Positions 1-8,638 of a stretch of DNA of 40,710 nucleotides are shown here, in pieces. This stretch comes from Bacteroidia bacterium (GTDB lineage Bacteria; Bacteroidota; Bacteroidia; Bacteroidales; Rikenellaceae): the NCBI GenBank assembly GCA_025999315.1, contig BNXD01000009.1, positions 1 to 40,710 on the forward strand, in the 5' to 3' direction. Position 1 is the first letter of the stretch, and each line of letters starts with the position of its first letter. Made by a program: the position numbers and the translations under genes. The notes below the pieces were generated by a model. That model was not told the DNA's origin. It did no database searches and saw only the letters and a program-made list of their open reading frames with translations.

Positions 1-228
1 CAGATTCAATTGTTGAACTATTATATTCTTGTTGCGCTCCGAGAGCGCCGACCGTCCTGTTTCGATCATGCAGAGAGCACTTTTGCCTATTCCCAGAATT
101 TTGGCGAACTCTTCCTGTGTAAGACCTAATTCCTGTCGTACGGATCTTAGCCGTTTTGAAATATTTTTCACTTTGAAATTGTTATTGGTTATCGAATCAA
201 GTTCAAATATTGAATGTATATTTGTCAT
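1..228 (-). CDS. XRE-family helix-turn-helix regulator (N-terminal part, runs off window)
   Basis: Reading the minus strand from the ATG at 228-226 gives 76 open codons to the window edge with no stop, so this is the 5' part of a gene. Residues about 24-72 form a Cro/CI-type HTH: a basic lead-in (ISKRLRSVRQELG), then LTQEEFAKILGIGKSAL and an 'IETGRSALSERN' recognition-helix tail, all typical of XRE DNA-binding domains. It is transcribed away from the 94-aa gene and terminase-like gene that begin at 380, sharing a roughly 150-base AT-rich divergent promoter region. A phage-repressor or antitoxin-like role would fit a terminase neighbour, but that is inference. The C-terminal part is not visible, so its partner or ligand domain is unknown. 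Confidence 0.85.
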   Translation of the reverse strand, partial: MTNIHSIFELDSITNNNFKVKNISKRLRSVRQELGLTQEEFAKILGIGKSALCMIETGRSALSERNKNIIVQQLNL

Positions 229-379
229 ACAAAATTAAAAAATATAACACGACAAAGGTTTGTGCGAATGACTTTTTTGTTTCAATATGATTTATTCAAA
301 TTTCATAGAACGCAAAAAATACTCCATGGCAGTAAGTTTACCATGGTTTTGTTTAAAACGCTAAAAACAATCAATTATT

Positions 380-664
380 ATGTTATCCGTTAGCCCCGAG
401 ATTTATCGCGCTGTGGCCGATCGCCTGTTACGCGCAATAGCCGACAAGGAGTTTTTCAACGGTTCGATCGAATACGACACCGAAGAGTTTTACTCCTCTC
501 TGCGTACCACCCTTATCATATACCGCGACAAGAGCTCCCTGCATGGCGGTGGCGAGCCGATAAGCGACATCGTCCCCGTGTGGTGGGAGTTCTCGCTCAG
601 CCAGCCGCAGGGGGAGGTCGACACCGACTTCAGTTGGCGGGAGCTGAAAGAATATCTCATATGA
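380..664 (+). CDS. small conserved-type protein of unknown function upstream of terminase-like gene
   Basis: A 94-aa ORF starting ATG after an AT-rich leader and ending 43 bases before the terminase-like gene, in the same orientation. I do not recognise a family. The protein is soluble-looking, with an amphipathic N-terminal helix (SPEIYRAVADRLLRAIADK), a mid-region rich in Tyr and acidic residues, and a 'VPVWWEFSL' beta-like stretch. There is no signal peptide or membrane segment. Codon usage looks like the host's GC-rich genes. The fixed spacing to the terminase-like gene suggests a two-gene transcription unit. A minus-strand ORF over the same bases is a shadow. Confidence 0.7.
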   Translation: MLSVSPEIYRAVADRLLRAIADKEFFNGSIEYDTEEFYSSLRTTLIIYRDKSSLHGGGEPISDIVPVWWEFSLSQPQGEVDTDFSWRELKEYLI

Positions 665-707
665 CGAGCCGCCCGCCGACCGAACCTCACATACATATAT
701 ACATATA

Positions 708-2129
708 ATGCTTGAAGATAATATTTCACTGCTGGAGTTTGCCCGAAAAGTCCAGCCTTACCTCAAATTTGCCCCGTTTCACGAGCGATACTACCGGGTG
801 CTCGAAGCGTTTGCCCTCGGACGCATCAAACGATTGATCATAACCATGCCCCCACAGCACGGAAAGTCGGTGGGGGCATCGGTTTTGTTGCCCGCCTACA
901 TGCTCGGGCTCAATGCCGACCTTAAGATAGCCATCGCCTCCTACAACGCCACCCTCGCCTCGCGTTTCAACCGGCGGGTGCAGCGGGTGATCGACTCGAA
1001 AGAGTACCGCGAGCTCTTCCCCTCGACCACCATCAAAAGCAGCGGTACATCGCGCTCGGGCTATGTGCGCACCTCGGACCAGGTGGAGATCATCGGCGCC
1101 TCGGGCGAGCTGATCTCGGTGGGCCGCGGAGGAGCGTTGACGGGCAACCAGGTGGACGTGTTCATCCTCGACGACCTCTACAAAAATGCCATGGAAGCCA
1201 ATTCGCCCGTGGTGAGGGATAACTGTTGGGAGTGGTACACCTCGGTGGTCGAGACGCGCATACACAACGGTTCTTCGGAACTGATCGTTTTTACGCGGTG
1301 GCACGAGGAGGACCTGATCGGCCAGCTGGAGAGCAAAGAGAAGGTGGTGGAGCTCGCCACCTGGGAGCAGCTGGCCGATCATGACGCCGATACGTGGCTG
1401 AGATTGAATTTTGAAGCGCTCAAGGAGAGCCGTCCCACCGAGCTCGATCCGCGCCGCAAGGGGGCGGCTCTGTGGGAGGAACGACACGGCCGTCAGTTGC
1501 TGCTCAAGAAGCGGCGGCTCGATCCCCGTGGTTTCGATGCGCTTTACCAGGGTAAGCCCTCGTCGAAAGAGGGGTTGCTCTACGGCGATATGTTGCGCAC
1601 CTACCGCTCGCTGCCCCACGACATTGTCCGCCGGGGCAACTATACCGATACGGCCGACATGGGCGAGGATTTTCTCTGTTCGATATGCTATGAGGCAGGC
1701 GCCGACGGGACGATCTACATAACCGATGTGGTCTATTCGCAGGAACACATGGAGATCACCGAGAAACGTGTGATCGAGATGCTGCGGCGCAACGCCACCA
1801 CCGAGGTAACCGTCGAGAGCAACAACGGCGGACGTGGCTTTGCCCGGGTCCTCGCCGCGGGAGTGCCCACGGCGAGGGTAGAGTGGTTTCACCAGGGAGC
1901 CAACAAGGAGGCCCGCATACTCTCCAACTCGACCACCGTCGTGCGCAGCGTGGTCATGCCCTGCGACTGGCAGGTGCGGTGGAGTGATTTTGGTCACCAT
2001 CTGGCCACCTACCGCCGTCTGTTTCGCTCCAATCGCTGGCACGATGCGGCCGACGCTCTGACGGGCATCGTCGAGAAAGAGGTGCTCGGTTCTCTGACCA
2101 AAAAGATCATGGCCGTGGGATTCAGATAG
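708..2129 (+). CDS. phage terminase large-subunit-like ATPase/nuclease (orphan)
   Basis: A 473-aa protein with the two-domain layout of a terminase large subunit. The N-terminal ATPase has a Walker A-like MPPQHGKS at residues 47-54 and a Walker B VFILDD at 151-156. A motif III-like segment (ELIVFTRWHEEDLIGQL, about 191-207) follows. The C-terminal RNase H-like nuclease shows candidate acidic residues in TDTADMGED (313-321), VESNNGG (369-375) and HDAADAL (445-451). In phages this enzyme pumps and cuts DNA at the portal. Here no portal, capsid, small terminase or tail gene lies beside it; the neighbours are a 94-aa unknown gene, an XRE regulator and then host genes. The reading frame and motifs look intact and the base composition is host-like, so this is either an ameliorated prophage relic or a domesticated gene. 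Confidence 0.85.
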   Translation: MLEDNISLLEFARKVQPYLKFAPFHERYYRVLEAFALGRIKRLIITMPPQHGKSVGASVLLPAYMLGLNADLKIAIASYNATLASRFNRRVQRVIDSKEYRELFPSTTIKSSGTSRSGYVRTSDQVEIIGASGELISVGRGGALTGNQVDVFILDDLYKNAMEANSPVVRDNCWEWYTSVVETRIHNGSSELIVFTRWHEEDLIGQLESKEKVVELATWEQLADHDADTWLRLNFEALKESRPTELDPRRKGAALWEERHGRQLLLKKRRLDPRGFDALYQGKPSSKEGLLYGDMLRTYRSLPHDIVRRGNYTDTADMGEDFLCSICYEAGADGTIYITDVVYSQEHMEITEKRVIEMLRRNATTEVTVESNNGGRGFARVLAAGVPTARVEWFHQGANKEARILSNSTTVVRSVVMPCDWQVRWSDFGHHLATYRRLFRSNRWHDAADALTGIVEKEVLGSLTKKIMAVGFR

Positions 2130-2168
2130 GGATGGATGTGTTCACCAGGGACTGCAGAGTTTATAGAA

Positions 2169-2214
2169 ATTACAGCGCCGAGCGATATTTGCAAATGTCG
2201 CTCGGCGCTGTAAT
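2169..2214. terminator. bidirectional terminator hairpin between terminase-like gene and AraC gene
   Basis: A perfect 17-bp stem (attacagcgccgagcga pairing with 2198-2214), extended inward by a G-T wobble and a few A-T pairs, sits 39 bases after the terminase-like stop and 3 bases before the AraC stop. A T-rich tract follows on the plus strand. The position between convergent genes fits a shared terminator. Confidence 0.85.
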
Positions 2215-2217
2215 GTT

Positions 2218-3150
2218 TTATCCGCAGGAGTGTCGACTGCCTTCCATGTGGATTTTTCTGCGACGATCGTCCACTGTCGCATCGTTGTTTTTCACCCCGC
2301 TCTTATATTTAGACCGGTAAACCGAAGGAGTCAAACCATACTCCTTTTTGAAGGTTTTGATAAAGTGCGACGTGTTGTGAAAGCCGCACAGAGAGCATAT
2401 GTCGCTGATCGCCTTGTCGGTCGAGATGAGCAGCAACCGCGAGTGGGTCATGCGCTGTTTGATGATCCACTGGTGGGGCGCTTCGTGAAATGTCTGCTCG
2501 AACTCTTTTTTGAAGTGGGTCAGGCTGCAGCCGCACTTTTCGCTCAGCTCTTCGAGCGACAGGTTGTTGAAGATGTTGTCGCGAATGACATGCTCGAAAC
2601 CTTTGCTGTGAGTATTGCTGTCGTTGATTATGCGTCCCAGCAGGCAGCAATCGTGGTCGGTGAACAGCAGATAGATCAGCTCGGTCATCTTGATGAGCAC
2701 GGCCGCATCGTCGCGTGCAAAAAGATTCTGCTCGATGTACAGGTTGATGCTCTGGAAGAGAAACTTCACCGTATCCCACGCGCGATATTTGACCTCGCGC
2801 TGGCCGTGGCAGTCGTCGCATACGTGGGTCCGGGTGATGTTCATCCCATAGTTGAGGTTCATCTGCGAGATCAGCCAGCCGAGCTGTTCGGTGTTGTAAT
2901 AGAGTATTATCTGTTCGTAATGGCTGTTCTCGTCGGGGGCATCTTCGATATAATGGTTGCCCGAGCCGAGATAGAACAGGTCGCCCGTCTCGATCTTCAG
3001 GCGGGAATTGTTGTCGTAAATATATTTGGTGCCCTTTATGACATATCCGACCCCCGGTCGGAGCGTATTCTGCAGTTGTATTCCGTTGGAATTGCTGACG
3101 AAAAACTTTACGAATACGGACTTTTGTCTTGAAACTGAAGAGACTATCAT
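2218..3150 (-). CDS. AraC-family transcriptional regulator
   Basis: A 310-aa cytoplasmic regulator. Residues about 20-100 look like a cupin-type AraC sensing domain (GYVIKGTKYIYDNNSRLKIE, GDLFYLGSG, then EQIILYY). Residues about 186-285 form the paired-HTH DNA-binding domain, with the first HTH at LSLEELSEKCGCSLTHFKKE and the second at KAISDICSLCGFHNTSHFIK, followed by the family signature F(K)KEYGLTPSVYR. It is divergent from bioA across about 260 AT-rich bases and convergent with the terminase-like gene. On the minus strand upstream, TTTG, then 19 bases, then TATTTTTA resembles a Bacteroidetes promoter with one mismatch. The effector cannot be read from sequence. It is too far from the PUL to claim as its regulator. 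Confidence 0.93.
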   Translation of the reverse strand: MIVSSVSRQKSVFVKFFVSNSNGIQLQNTLRPGVGYVIKGTKYIYDNNSRLKIETGDLFYLGSGNHYIEDAPDENSHYEQIILYYNTEQLGWLISQMNLNYGMNITRTHVCDDCHGQREVKYRAWDTVKFLFQSINLYIEQNLFARDDAAVLIKMTELIYLLFTDHDCCLLGRIINDSNTHSKGFEHVIRDNIFNNLSLEELSEKCGCSLTHFKKEFEQTFHEAPHQWIIKQRMTHSRLLLISTDKAISDICSLCGFHNTSHFIKTFKKEYGLTPSVYRSKYKSGVKNNDATVDDRRRKIHMEGSRHSCG

Positions 3151-3384
3151 ACCTTTAGGACTTTATTCACACGTAAAAATACAATATTATATTGCAAATG
3201 CAAATGAAATATTGAAAATATTGTGGCGCCTGAGCGTTTAAGTAATCTGAAATTATTATTGTCATGCTATTTGCTTTCTATGGTGAGACGGCAAAACAGG
3301 CTCGCCAGAGAGGGCAAAGAGCATGAATATTTCAGGAAAACCGAAAATTTTAACTGTATCAATAATAATTGACGATTACTTATC

Positions 3385-3392
3385 TATTTTTG
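3385..3392 (+). promoter_or_regulatory. Bacteroidetes-type -7 box for bioA
   Basis: TATTTTTG matches the TAnnTTTG -7 consensus and lies 18 bases before the ATG at 3411. It implies a leader of about a dozen bases. It also lies downstream of the longer in-frame ATG at 3369, which argues against that upstream start. I do not see a clean -33 TTTG. Confidence 0.55.
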
Positions 3393-3410
3393 TCTGCAAA
3401 AATCGTGCAA

Positions 3411-4700
3411 ATGAAAGGTAAAATATCTGATAAGGCGCTCGAATTTGATAAAAAAAATCTGTGGCACCCCTACACCTCCATGACAGCGCCCCTGCCGGTC
3501 TATGCAGCGGCCGGAGCGCAGGGGGTTTACATCGATCTGGAAGATGGCAGGCGGCTGGTCGACGGCATGTCGTCGTGGTGGTGCGCCGTGCACGGCTACA
3601 ACCACCCGGCGTTGAACCGCGCCGTTCGACGTCAGCTCAGACGCATGTCGCACGTGATGTTCGGCGGGTTGACCCACCGTCCGGCCATCGAGCTGGGCAG
3701 GCGGCTGGTCGGGCTGATGCCCGAGGGGCTCGATCGCATATTCTACTGCGACAGCGGATCGGTGGCGGTAGAGGTAGCTGCAAAGATGGCCCTGCAATAT
3801 ATGCAGGCCACAGGACAAAGCCGGCGGGTGCAACTGGCCACGGTGTGCGGAGGCTATCACGGCGACACGTGGCAGGCCATGTCGGTGTGCGACCCCGTCG
3901 GGGGGATGCACTCGCTCTATGCCGGACGATTGCCGGTGCACCACTTCGCGCCGCGTCCTCAGGTGTCTTTCGGTGCGGAGTGGGACCCGCGCGATTTTGA
4001 ACCCATGGCCGCGCTGCTGGCCGCCCACCATAGCACCATCGCCGCGGTCATCGTCGAGCCTGTCGTACAGGGCGCCGGGGGGATGTGGTTCTATCACCCG
4101 GTCTATCTGCGGCTGCTGAGAGAGTACACCAGCAAATACGGCATCCTGCTCATCGCCGACGAGATAGCCACGGGTTTCATGCGCACGGGCAAAATGTTCG
4201 CCTGCCAGTGGGCCGGGGTCGTCCCCGACATCATGTGCATCGGCAAGGCGCTGACGGGTGGCTATATGAGCTTTGCCGCCACCGTAACTACGCCCCGCGT
4301 GGCCGAGGGCATCGGCTCGTCGCCTCCGGGCGTCTTCATGCACGGGCCTACGTTCATGGGCAATCCGCTGGCCTGCGCCGTGGCCTGCGCCTCGCTCGAC
4401 CTGCTGGAGAGCAGCGATTATGGCCGGAGGATCCCTCAGATAGAGAGTGCATTGCACAGGCTGCTGGCCCCCGCCTCATCGATAGACGGGGTCAGGGACG
4501 TGCGCGTCCTCGGTGCGATCGGAGTGGTCGAGATGGAGCGGCAGGTCGATGTGGCTCAGGTTCAGCGTATGCTCGTCGAACGTGGAGTGTGGGTGCGGCC
4601 GTTCGGGCGGCTGATCTACATTATGCCGCCTTACATCATCACCGACAGAGAGTTGGAACAGTTGTGCGGGGCGATCGTCGAGGTCATATCCCGACCGTGA
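3411..4700 (+). CDS. bioA: adenosylmethionine-8-amino-7-oxononanoate aminotransferase
   Basis: A 429-aa PLP-dependent class III aminotransferase that converts 8-amino-7-oxononanoate (KAPA) to 7,8-diaminononanoate (DAPA) using SAM as amino donor, in cytoplasmic biotin synthesis. BioA hallmarks are the N-terminal LWHPYTSM, the [17 protein letters not shown] block, [20 protein letters not shown], the [13 protein letters not shown] motif and the PLP lysine K279 in GKALTGG. Length matches E. coli BioA (about 430 aa). A longer start at 3369 is in frame, but [18 protein letters not shown] aligns with family N-termini and the -7 box sits between the two. No other biotin genes are in the window. The 3' end overlaps the convergent membrane-protein gene by 17 bases. 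Confidence 0.95.
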   Translation: MKGKISDKALEFDKKNLWHPYTSMTAPLPVYAAAGAQGVYIDLEDGRRLVDGMSSWWCAVHGYNHPALNRAVRRQLRRMSHVMFGGLTHRPAIELGRRLVGLMPEGLDRIFYCDSGSVAVEVAAKMALQYMQATGQSRRVQLATVCGGYHGDTWQAMSVCDPVGGMHSLYAGRLPVHHFAPRPQVSFGAEWDPRDFEPMAALLAAHHSTIAAVIVEPVVQGAGGMWFYHPVYLRLLREYTSKYGILLIADEIATGFMRTGKMFACQWAGVVPDIMCIGKALTGGYMSFAATVTTPRVAEGIGSSPPGVFMHGPTFMGNPLACAVACASLDLLESSDYGRRIPQIESALHRLLAPASSIDGVRDVRVLGAIGVVEMERQVDVAQVQRMLVERGVWVRPFGRLIYIMPPYIITDRELEQLCGAIVEVISRP

Positions 4701-5673
4701 AGTTCACCGCCACCGCCGAGACGATCCACAACAGATAGATTATGAGCGGCATTACGCCCGTATAACGATTGAACAGGAACGGAGCGATCACGCTCACCGG
4801 CACGGCCAGCATATTGACCAGCTCGGGCGCACGACCCGGGAAAAGCAGCATCAGCGGAATTGCCGCCAGCATCACCGTCATGGACATGACGATGCGGTAG
4901 GGCCGCGTGCGCATAGAGACGGTCGAGGCCAGAAAACTCCCCAACGAGAGGAACAACGTCAGCACCATGACCGACGCCGAGACGATCAGCAACGGGTTGG
5001 TAAAAACGGCCGTCTGCACACCCGAGGGCGTCATGAGCCCTTCGATGAGCCCTTTGATCATAAAATCGCCCGGCAGCCCCATCAGTAGCCCGACATAGGA
5101 GCCCCCGGCCAGCGGCAGCGCCAGCCCGATCAGCGCGGTGATCACCTCCCGCGCCGAGCGAAACCAGATCGGCAGCATGATCGGCAACACCACCGCCAGC
5201 ATCGCTGCAGGCGCATAAAACAGCATCGAGCATCCCATCACGAACGCCCCCCGGAAACAGCGGTCGAAACTCGTACCGTGTCTCAGGCCGGGGATCATGG
5301 CATTGAGCCCCATAACGACAAAGAACGATGCTACCACGGGCATCAGGCTATCCCCGGAGAAGAACACCCCGCAGCACGTGGCCGCATAACACACCGCAGG
5401 CAGATAGGACTTGGCGCCATAAAGCATGTTGTAGGTGCCGATATAGGTCAGCGTGAAGGCGTTGACCACAAGCAGCAGGGCCATCAGCGCCATTTTCCAC
5501 GTCGGCGAAAGCGCCCCCTCCAGCCAGACGCCCACCGGCATGGTCGCATGACCGCCCGTTGCCGACCAGAGACCATACCTGATCACCGCCGGGGCAACGA
5601 TAGCCGCAAGCGTAAGCGCCACAAGCCCCAACGGCTGCCGGATTATGTTAATTTTATTCAATCTCTTTTCCAA
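4684..5673 (-). CDS. polytopic inner-membrane protein, DUF6427-like
   Basis: A 329-aa protein with about nine to ten hydrophobic spans along its length, for example [14 protein letters not shown] near residue 17, [19 protein letters not shown] near 61, [20 protein letters not shown] near 150, and a final [16 protein letters not shown]. It resembles the Bacteroidetes membrane family DUF6427; I give no function. The start is unusual: a TTG at 5673-5671 with GGAGG five to six bases upstream. The in-frame upstream sequence meets a TGA with no ATG between, so TTG is the best start seen. The stop lies inside the 3' end of bioA on the opposite strand. It is probably monocistronic. Confidence 0.8.
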   Translation of the reverse strand: MEKRLNKINIIRQPLGLVALTLAAIVAPAVIRYGLWSATGGHATMPVGVWLEGALSPTWKMALMALLLVVNAFTLTYIGTYNMLYGAKSYLPAVCYAATCCGVFFSGDSLMPVVASFFVVMGLNAMIPGLRHGTSFDRCFRGAFVMGCSMLFYAPAAMLAVVLPIMLPIWFRSAREVITALIGLALPLAGGSYVGLLMGLPGDFMIKGLIEGLMTPSGVQTAVFTNPLLIVSASVMVLTLFLSLGSFLASTVSMRTRPYRIVMSMTVMLAAIPLMLLFPGRAPELVNMLAVPVSVIAPFLFNRYTGVMPLIIYLLWIVSAVAVNFTVGI

Positions 5674-5722
5674 ATTATCCTCCCCGGAATGACGGAGGGA
5701 TCAACCTTTTCTTTTTTCTTTT

Positions 5723-5744
5723 GCGACTTTTTGAAAAAAGTCGC
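5723..5744. repeat. short hairpin gcgactttt/aaaagtcgc
   Basis: A 9-bp stem with a 4-base loop in a T-rich context, upstream of the TTG-started membrane-protein gene. It could be a repeat end or an attenuator-like hairpin in that gene's leader. Nothing in the sequence decides between these. Confidence 0.5.
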
Positions 5745-6244
5745 CCAAAATTATCTTAGGAGCGAGGGCAGAGTCATGCTTGCATGAACTTTGCCGAGCT
5801 TTCGACAGATAATCAGCGAAGCTAAACTTTTCGGCGATACTTCGCACACGCATGATTTTTAGTCTGTGCGGAGATCAATAAAGGCTGCCGGGCTTCGTCC
5901 GCCGCCAACTTGTTAATCTTTAAACGCTATCTCGCCAGTCGGCGTACCCGATATAGTTAAAAGTTTTTTGCCCTGCTTTTTTCAACCGATGCTCGAAGCG
6001 GGAGCAGAGGCTGCTTGCAGACTATGCCCCGTAAGGAGGAGGAAGGCGAGCGTCTTTTTGCGAGCCAACAACACCCGTCGCTCAATGCCGGGGATACTTA
6101 GCCCCTGCGGGGCGATTTGAGAAGTATCGTCGCGCCAAGTTGTTCGGAAAGTGCGGAGCCGTGCCGCCAATGGCGGGCAACAGGATGACCGCCCTGCGGT
6201 GGCGGGAGGAGCGAACTCAAAACAGCGGAGAACCCCCCAAAACA

Positions 6245-6281
6245 GGATAATCCGCAAAACGAACATATTTGCGGATTATCC
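6245..6281 (-). terminator. perfect dyad downstream of purD, likely terminator
   Basis: ggataatccgcaaa (6245-6258) pairs perfectly with 6268-6281 around a 9-base loop. It lies 36 bases past the purD stop in the direction of transcription. The following tract on the minus strand is only weakly T-rich (tgttttgg), so it may act as a transcript-end stabilising hairpin instead. Confidence 0.65.
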
Positions 6282-6317
6282 GAAGAGCCAACGGGCGTAT
6301 CGTATATTCGGCGAGTG

Positions 6318-7610
6318 TTACAGTAGGTCTTTTCCTATGTCGCGGCGGAAATATTTGCCCTGGTATGAGATTTTGTCGATGGCGGCGTAGCACTTGCGCA
6401 GTGCGGCGTCCATTGTGTCGTCGAGCGAGGTGGCGGCGAAGACCCGTCCGCCTGTGGTGACCAGCTGACCGTCTATGACTGTCGTACCGGCGTGGAAGAC
6501 CAGACATTTCCCGCAGGCCGTTTCGAGCCCCGACACCGGCAACCCCTTGACGTAATCGCCCGGATAGCCCTCCGAGACGCACACTACGGTGGCGGCGACC
6601 TGAGGCGAGACCTCGAGCCGGTAGCTGTCGAGCGTGCCAAGGGCCATCGCCTCGAAGAGGTCTACCATGTCCGACTCGATGCGCGGGAAGACCACCTCGG
6701 TCTCGGGGTCGCCCATTCGCACGTTGTACTCGATGACCTGCGGTTCGCCGCCCACGTTCATCAGGCCGATGAATATGAAGCCTTTGTACTCGATCTTCTC
6801 GGCCTTGAGCCCGGCGATGGTGGGCTCGATAATGCGCAGGCGGACCTTCTTCATGAAAGCCTCGTCGGCAAACGGCACGGGCGACACAGCCCCCATGCCG
6901 CCGGTGTTGGGCCCCTTGTCGCCCTCGCCGATGCGTTTGTAGTCCTTGGCCGTGGGCAATATCTTGTAGCTCTCCCCGTCGGTGGCCACGAAGACCGAGC
7001 ACTCTATCCCCTCGAGGAATTGCTCGACTATCACCCGCTCGCCCGCCTTGCCGAACTTGCCGCCGAGCATCGCGCCCAACTCGCGGCGGGCCTCCTCGAG
7101 GGTCGCCGCGATGACCACCCCCTTGCCCCCGGCCAGCCCGTCGGCCTTCAGGACGTAAGGGGCTTTGAGCGAAGCGAGAAATTCGTAACCCGCGTCGATC
7201 GTCCCGCGCGAAAAACTGCGATAGGCGGCCGTCGGTATCTTGTGCCGGTCCATGAACGCCTTGGCAAAGTCCTTGCTGCCCTCGAGCATCGCTCCGGCGG
7301 CCGATGGCCCCACCACGGGGATGAACTGCACGCTCTCCGTATCGCGAAAGTAGTCGTAAATGCCCTTGCACAAAGGTTCTTCGGGGCCTACCACCACCAT
7401 GTGGATGTTGTTGCGCAAAACCAGCTGCTCCAGCGAGCCGAAATCGGTGGTTCGCACCTCGACATTGCTCCCCAGCTCCTGAGTGCCGCCGTTGCCCGGG
7501 GCGATCAGCAGTTTCTGCAACCGTTTGCTCTGGACTATTTTCCAGGCAAAGGCATGTTCGCGTCCTCCGGAGCCTATCAGCAGGACATTTACCTTGGCGG
7601 GTAATCTCAT
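6318..7610 (-). CDS. purD: phosphoribosylamine-glycine ligase
   Basis: A 430-aa ATP-grasp enzyme that joins glycine to phosphoribosylamine in de novo purine synthesis. The N-terminal VNVLLIGSGGREHAFAWKI (residues 7-25) is the PurD signature. YVLKADGLAGGKGVVIA carries the ATP-grasp lysine. GPNTGGMGAVSPVPF and NVRMGDPETEVVFPRI are further family motifs. Length matches the usual 420-430 aa. It is the last gene of metY-metX-purD: its ATG overlaps the metX TAA by one base (TAATG), which suggests translational coupling. A long plus-strand ORF antiparallel to it (6492-7604) is a codon-bias shadow. The grouping of a purine gene with methionine genes is unusual and described in the findings. Confidence 0.96.
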   Translation of the reverse strand: MRLPAKVNVLLIGSGGREHAFAWKIVQSKRLQKLLIAPGNGGTQELGSNVEVRTTDFGSLEQLVLRNNIHMVVVGPEEPLCKGIYDYFRDTESVQFIPVVGPSAAGAMLEGSKDFAKAFMDRHKIPTAAYRSFSRGTIDAGYEFLASLKAPYVLKADGLAGGKGVVIAATLEEARRELGAMLGGKFGKAGERVIVEQFLEGIECSVFVATDGESYKILPTAKDYKRIGEGDKGPNTGGMGAVSPVPFADEAFMKKVRLRIIEPTIAGLKAEKIEYKGFIFIGLMNVGGEPQVIEYNVRMGDPETEVVFPRIESDMVDLFEAMALGTLDSYRLEVSPQVAATVVCVSEGYPGDYVKGLPVSGLETACGKCLVFHAGTTVIDGQLVTTGGRVFAATSLDDTMDAALRKCYAAIDKISYQGKYFRRDIGKDLL

Positions 7611-8626
7611 TATTTTTTATCGATGAAAGGTTTGAGTATCGAGTTAAGTTTTTCGTGCTCGACCAGAAAGCCGTCGTGCCCGAAATCGGAGCTCAGCAGC
7701 CTGATCTCCGCCCCCGGTATGTGGCGGTAGAGAAATGTCTGCTCCGAGACGGGGAACAGTATGTCCGACGATATGCCGATGACGATAGTCCGCGCCCTGA
7801 TCTGGCCCAGCGCGCTCTCCACGCCGCCACGATAACGCCCCACATTGTGCGAGTCGAACGCCTGCGTCAGACGGTAGTAGGAGTAGGCGTTGAAACGACG
7901 GCCGATCTTCTCGCCCTGATACTGCTGGTAGGAGCCCGCGCGGAATCCGGCTACCTTGTAGTAGTTGTCGTTCTCCTGTTGGGTGGCGTTGTAGGCCAGC
8001 GAGCCGCGATAGCTGAGCAGCCCTATCGATCGGGCAACCTTCATGCCATGCCTGCCCGCCTCGGGCTGTTTCTCGCCGTACGTGGGGTCGGTCTCGATCG
8101 ACATGCGCTGCGATTCGTTCAGGGCGATGGTCCAGGGCTGGCTGCGCGCCGCGGTGGCTATCAGCACCAGCCGGTCGATCCGCCGGTTGTGAGCGATGGC
8201 CATCTCCAGGGCCTGAAACCCCCCGATCGAGCTGCCTATCACGGCGTGAAACCGCTCTATGCCCAGATGCTCGGCCAGCAACATGTGCGCCGCCACCATG
8301 TCGCGAACGGTGATGAACGGGAAGGACGAGCAGTATGGCTGTCCTGTCGCCGGATTATCGCTCAGCGGACCCGTAGTGCCGTAGTGCGACCCGATGATGT
8401 TGGCGCACACCACAAAATAGCGCGACGGATCGAGAAATCGCCCCTCCTCGACCGTATGAGGCCACCAGTCCTCCACATCCGAACTGGCCGTCAGCGCATG
8501 ACATACCCAGACGGCATTGTTGCCCGAAAACTTGCCGTAGGTGTGATAGGCCACAGTCAACCCATGCAACTCCTCGCCGTTCTCCAGCCTGAATGGTTTG
8601 TCGTATTTGAAATATCGTACGGGCAT
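7610..8626 (-). CDS. metX: homoserine O-acetyltransferase
   Basis: A 338-aa alpha/beta-hydrolase-fold acyltransferase that activates homoserine with acetyl-CoA, the first committed step of methionine synthesis by direct sulfhydrylation. Visible features are the oxyanion-region VCHALTASSD (41-50), FVVCANIIGSHYGTTGP (71-87), the nucleophile elbow GSSIGG with S133, the catalytic Asp in ISSDILFP (D288), and His in FGHDGF (H317). The family more often has GGSMGG at the elbow. Length is a little short of the usual 350-380 aa but complete. It starts 12 bases after the metY stop and overlaps purD by one base, so the three genes read as one operon. Acetyl versus succinyl specificity cannot be proven, but the pairing with metY supports acetyl. 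Confidence 0.93.
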   Translation of the reverse strand: MPVRYFKYDKPFRLENGEELHGLTVAYHTYGKFSGNNAVWVCHALTASSDVEDWWPHTVEEGRFLDPSRYFVVCANIIGSHYGTTGPLSDNPATGQPYCSSFPFITVRDMVAAHMLLAEHLGIERFHAVIGSSIGGFQALEMAIAHNRRIDRLVLIATAARSQPWTIALNESQRMSIETDPTYGEKQPEAGRHGMKVARSIGLLSYRGSLAYNATQQENDNYYKVAGFRAGSYQQYQGEKIGRRFNAYSYYRLTQAFDSHNVGRYRGGVESALGQIRARTIVIGISSDILFPVSEQTFLYRHIPGAEIRLLSSDFGHDGFLVEHEKLNSILKPFIDKK

Positions 8627-8638
8627 CCGTAACCCTTT

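Larger units (their letters stand above)
5674..6317. other. gene-free gap of about 640 bases with repeat-like sequence
   Basis: No credible gene is visible. The gap holds a hairpin at 5723-5744 (gcgactttt pairing with aaaagtcgc). It also holds an imperfect palindrome around 5760-5800 (gggcagagtcatgcttgcat and its partner), the GC-rich stretch 5985-6240, and the purD-side dyad at 6245-6281. The 94-aa minus-strand ORF inside it (5982-6266) lacks protein-like composition. It probably represents interspersed intergenic repeat or decayed sequence; that reading is inference. Confidence 0.6.

Noticed and set aside
726..2042. 438-aa minus-strand ORF opposite the terminase-like gene
   Set aside because: Rich in His, Arg, Gly and Val as expected for the antisense of a GC-rich gene; no motif, while the plus strand has clear terminase motifs.
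2230..3132. 300-aa plus-strand ORF opposite the AraC gene
   Set aside because: Shadow of the AraC reading frame; AraC HTH motifs are on the minus strand.
2218..3150. AraC gene as the PUL regulator
   Set aside because: It lies about 8 kb from the first PUL gene with the met operon between, and the PUL has its own sigma/FecR pair.
3369..3410. Longer N-terminus for bioA
   Set aside because: The added residues lie over the -7 box and do not resemble BioA N-termini.
5982..6266. 94-aa minus-strand ORF in the gap before purD
   Set aside because: Low-complexity, repeat-derived translation (Ala/Arg/Ser/Cys-rich) without fold, promoter or conserved context.
6492..7604. 370-aa plus-strand ORF opposite purD
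   Set aside because: Antisense of purD with Arg/His/Leu-rich composition and no recognisable domain.
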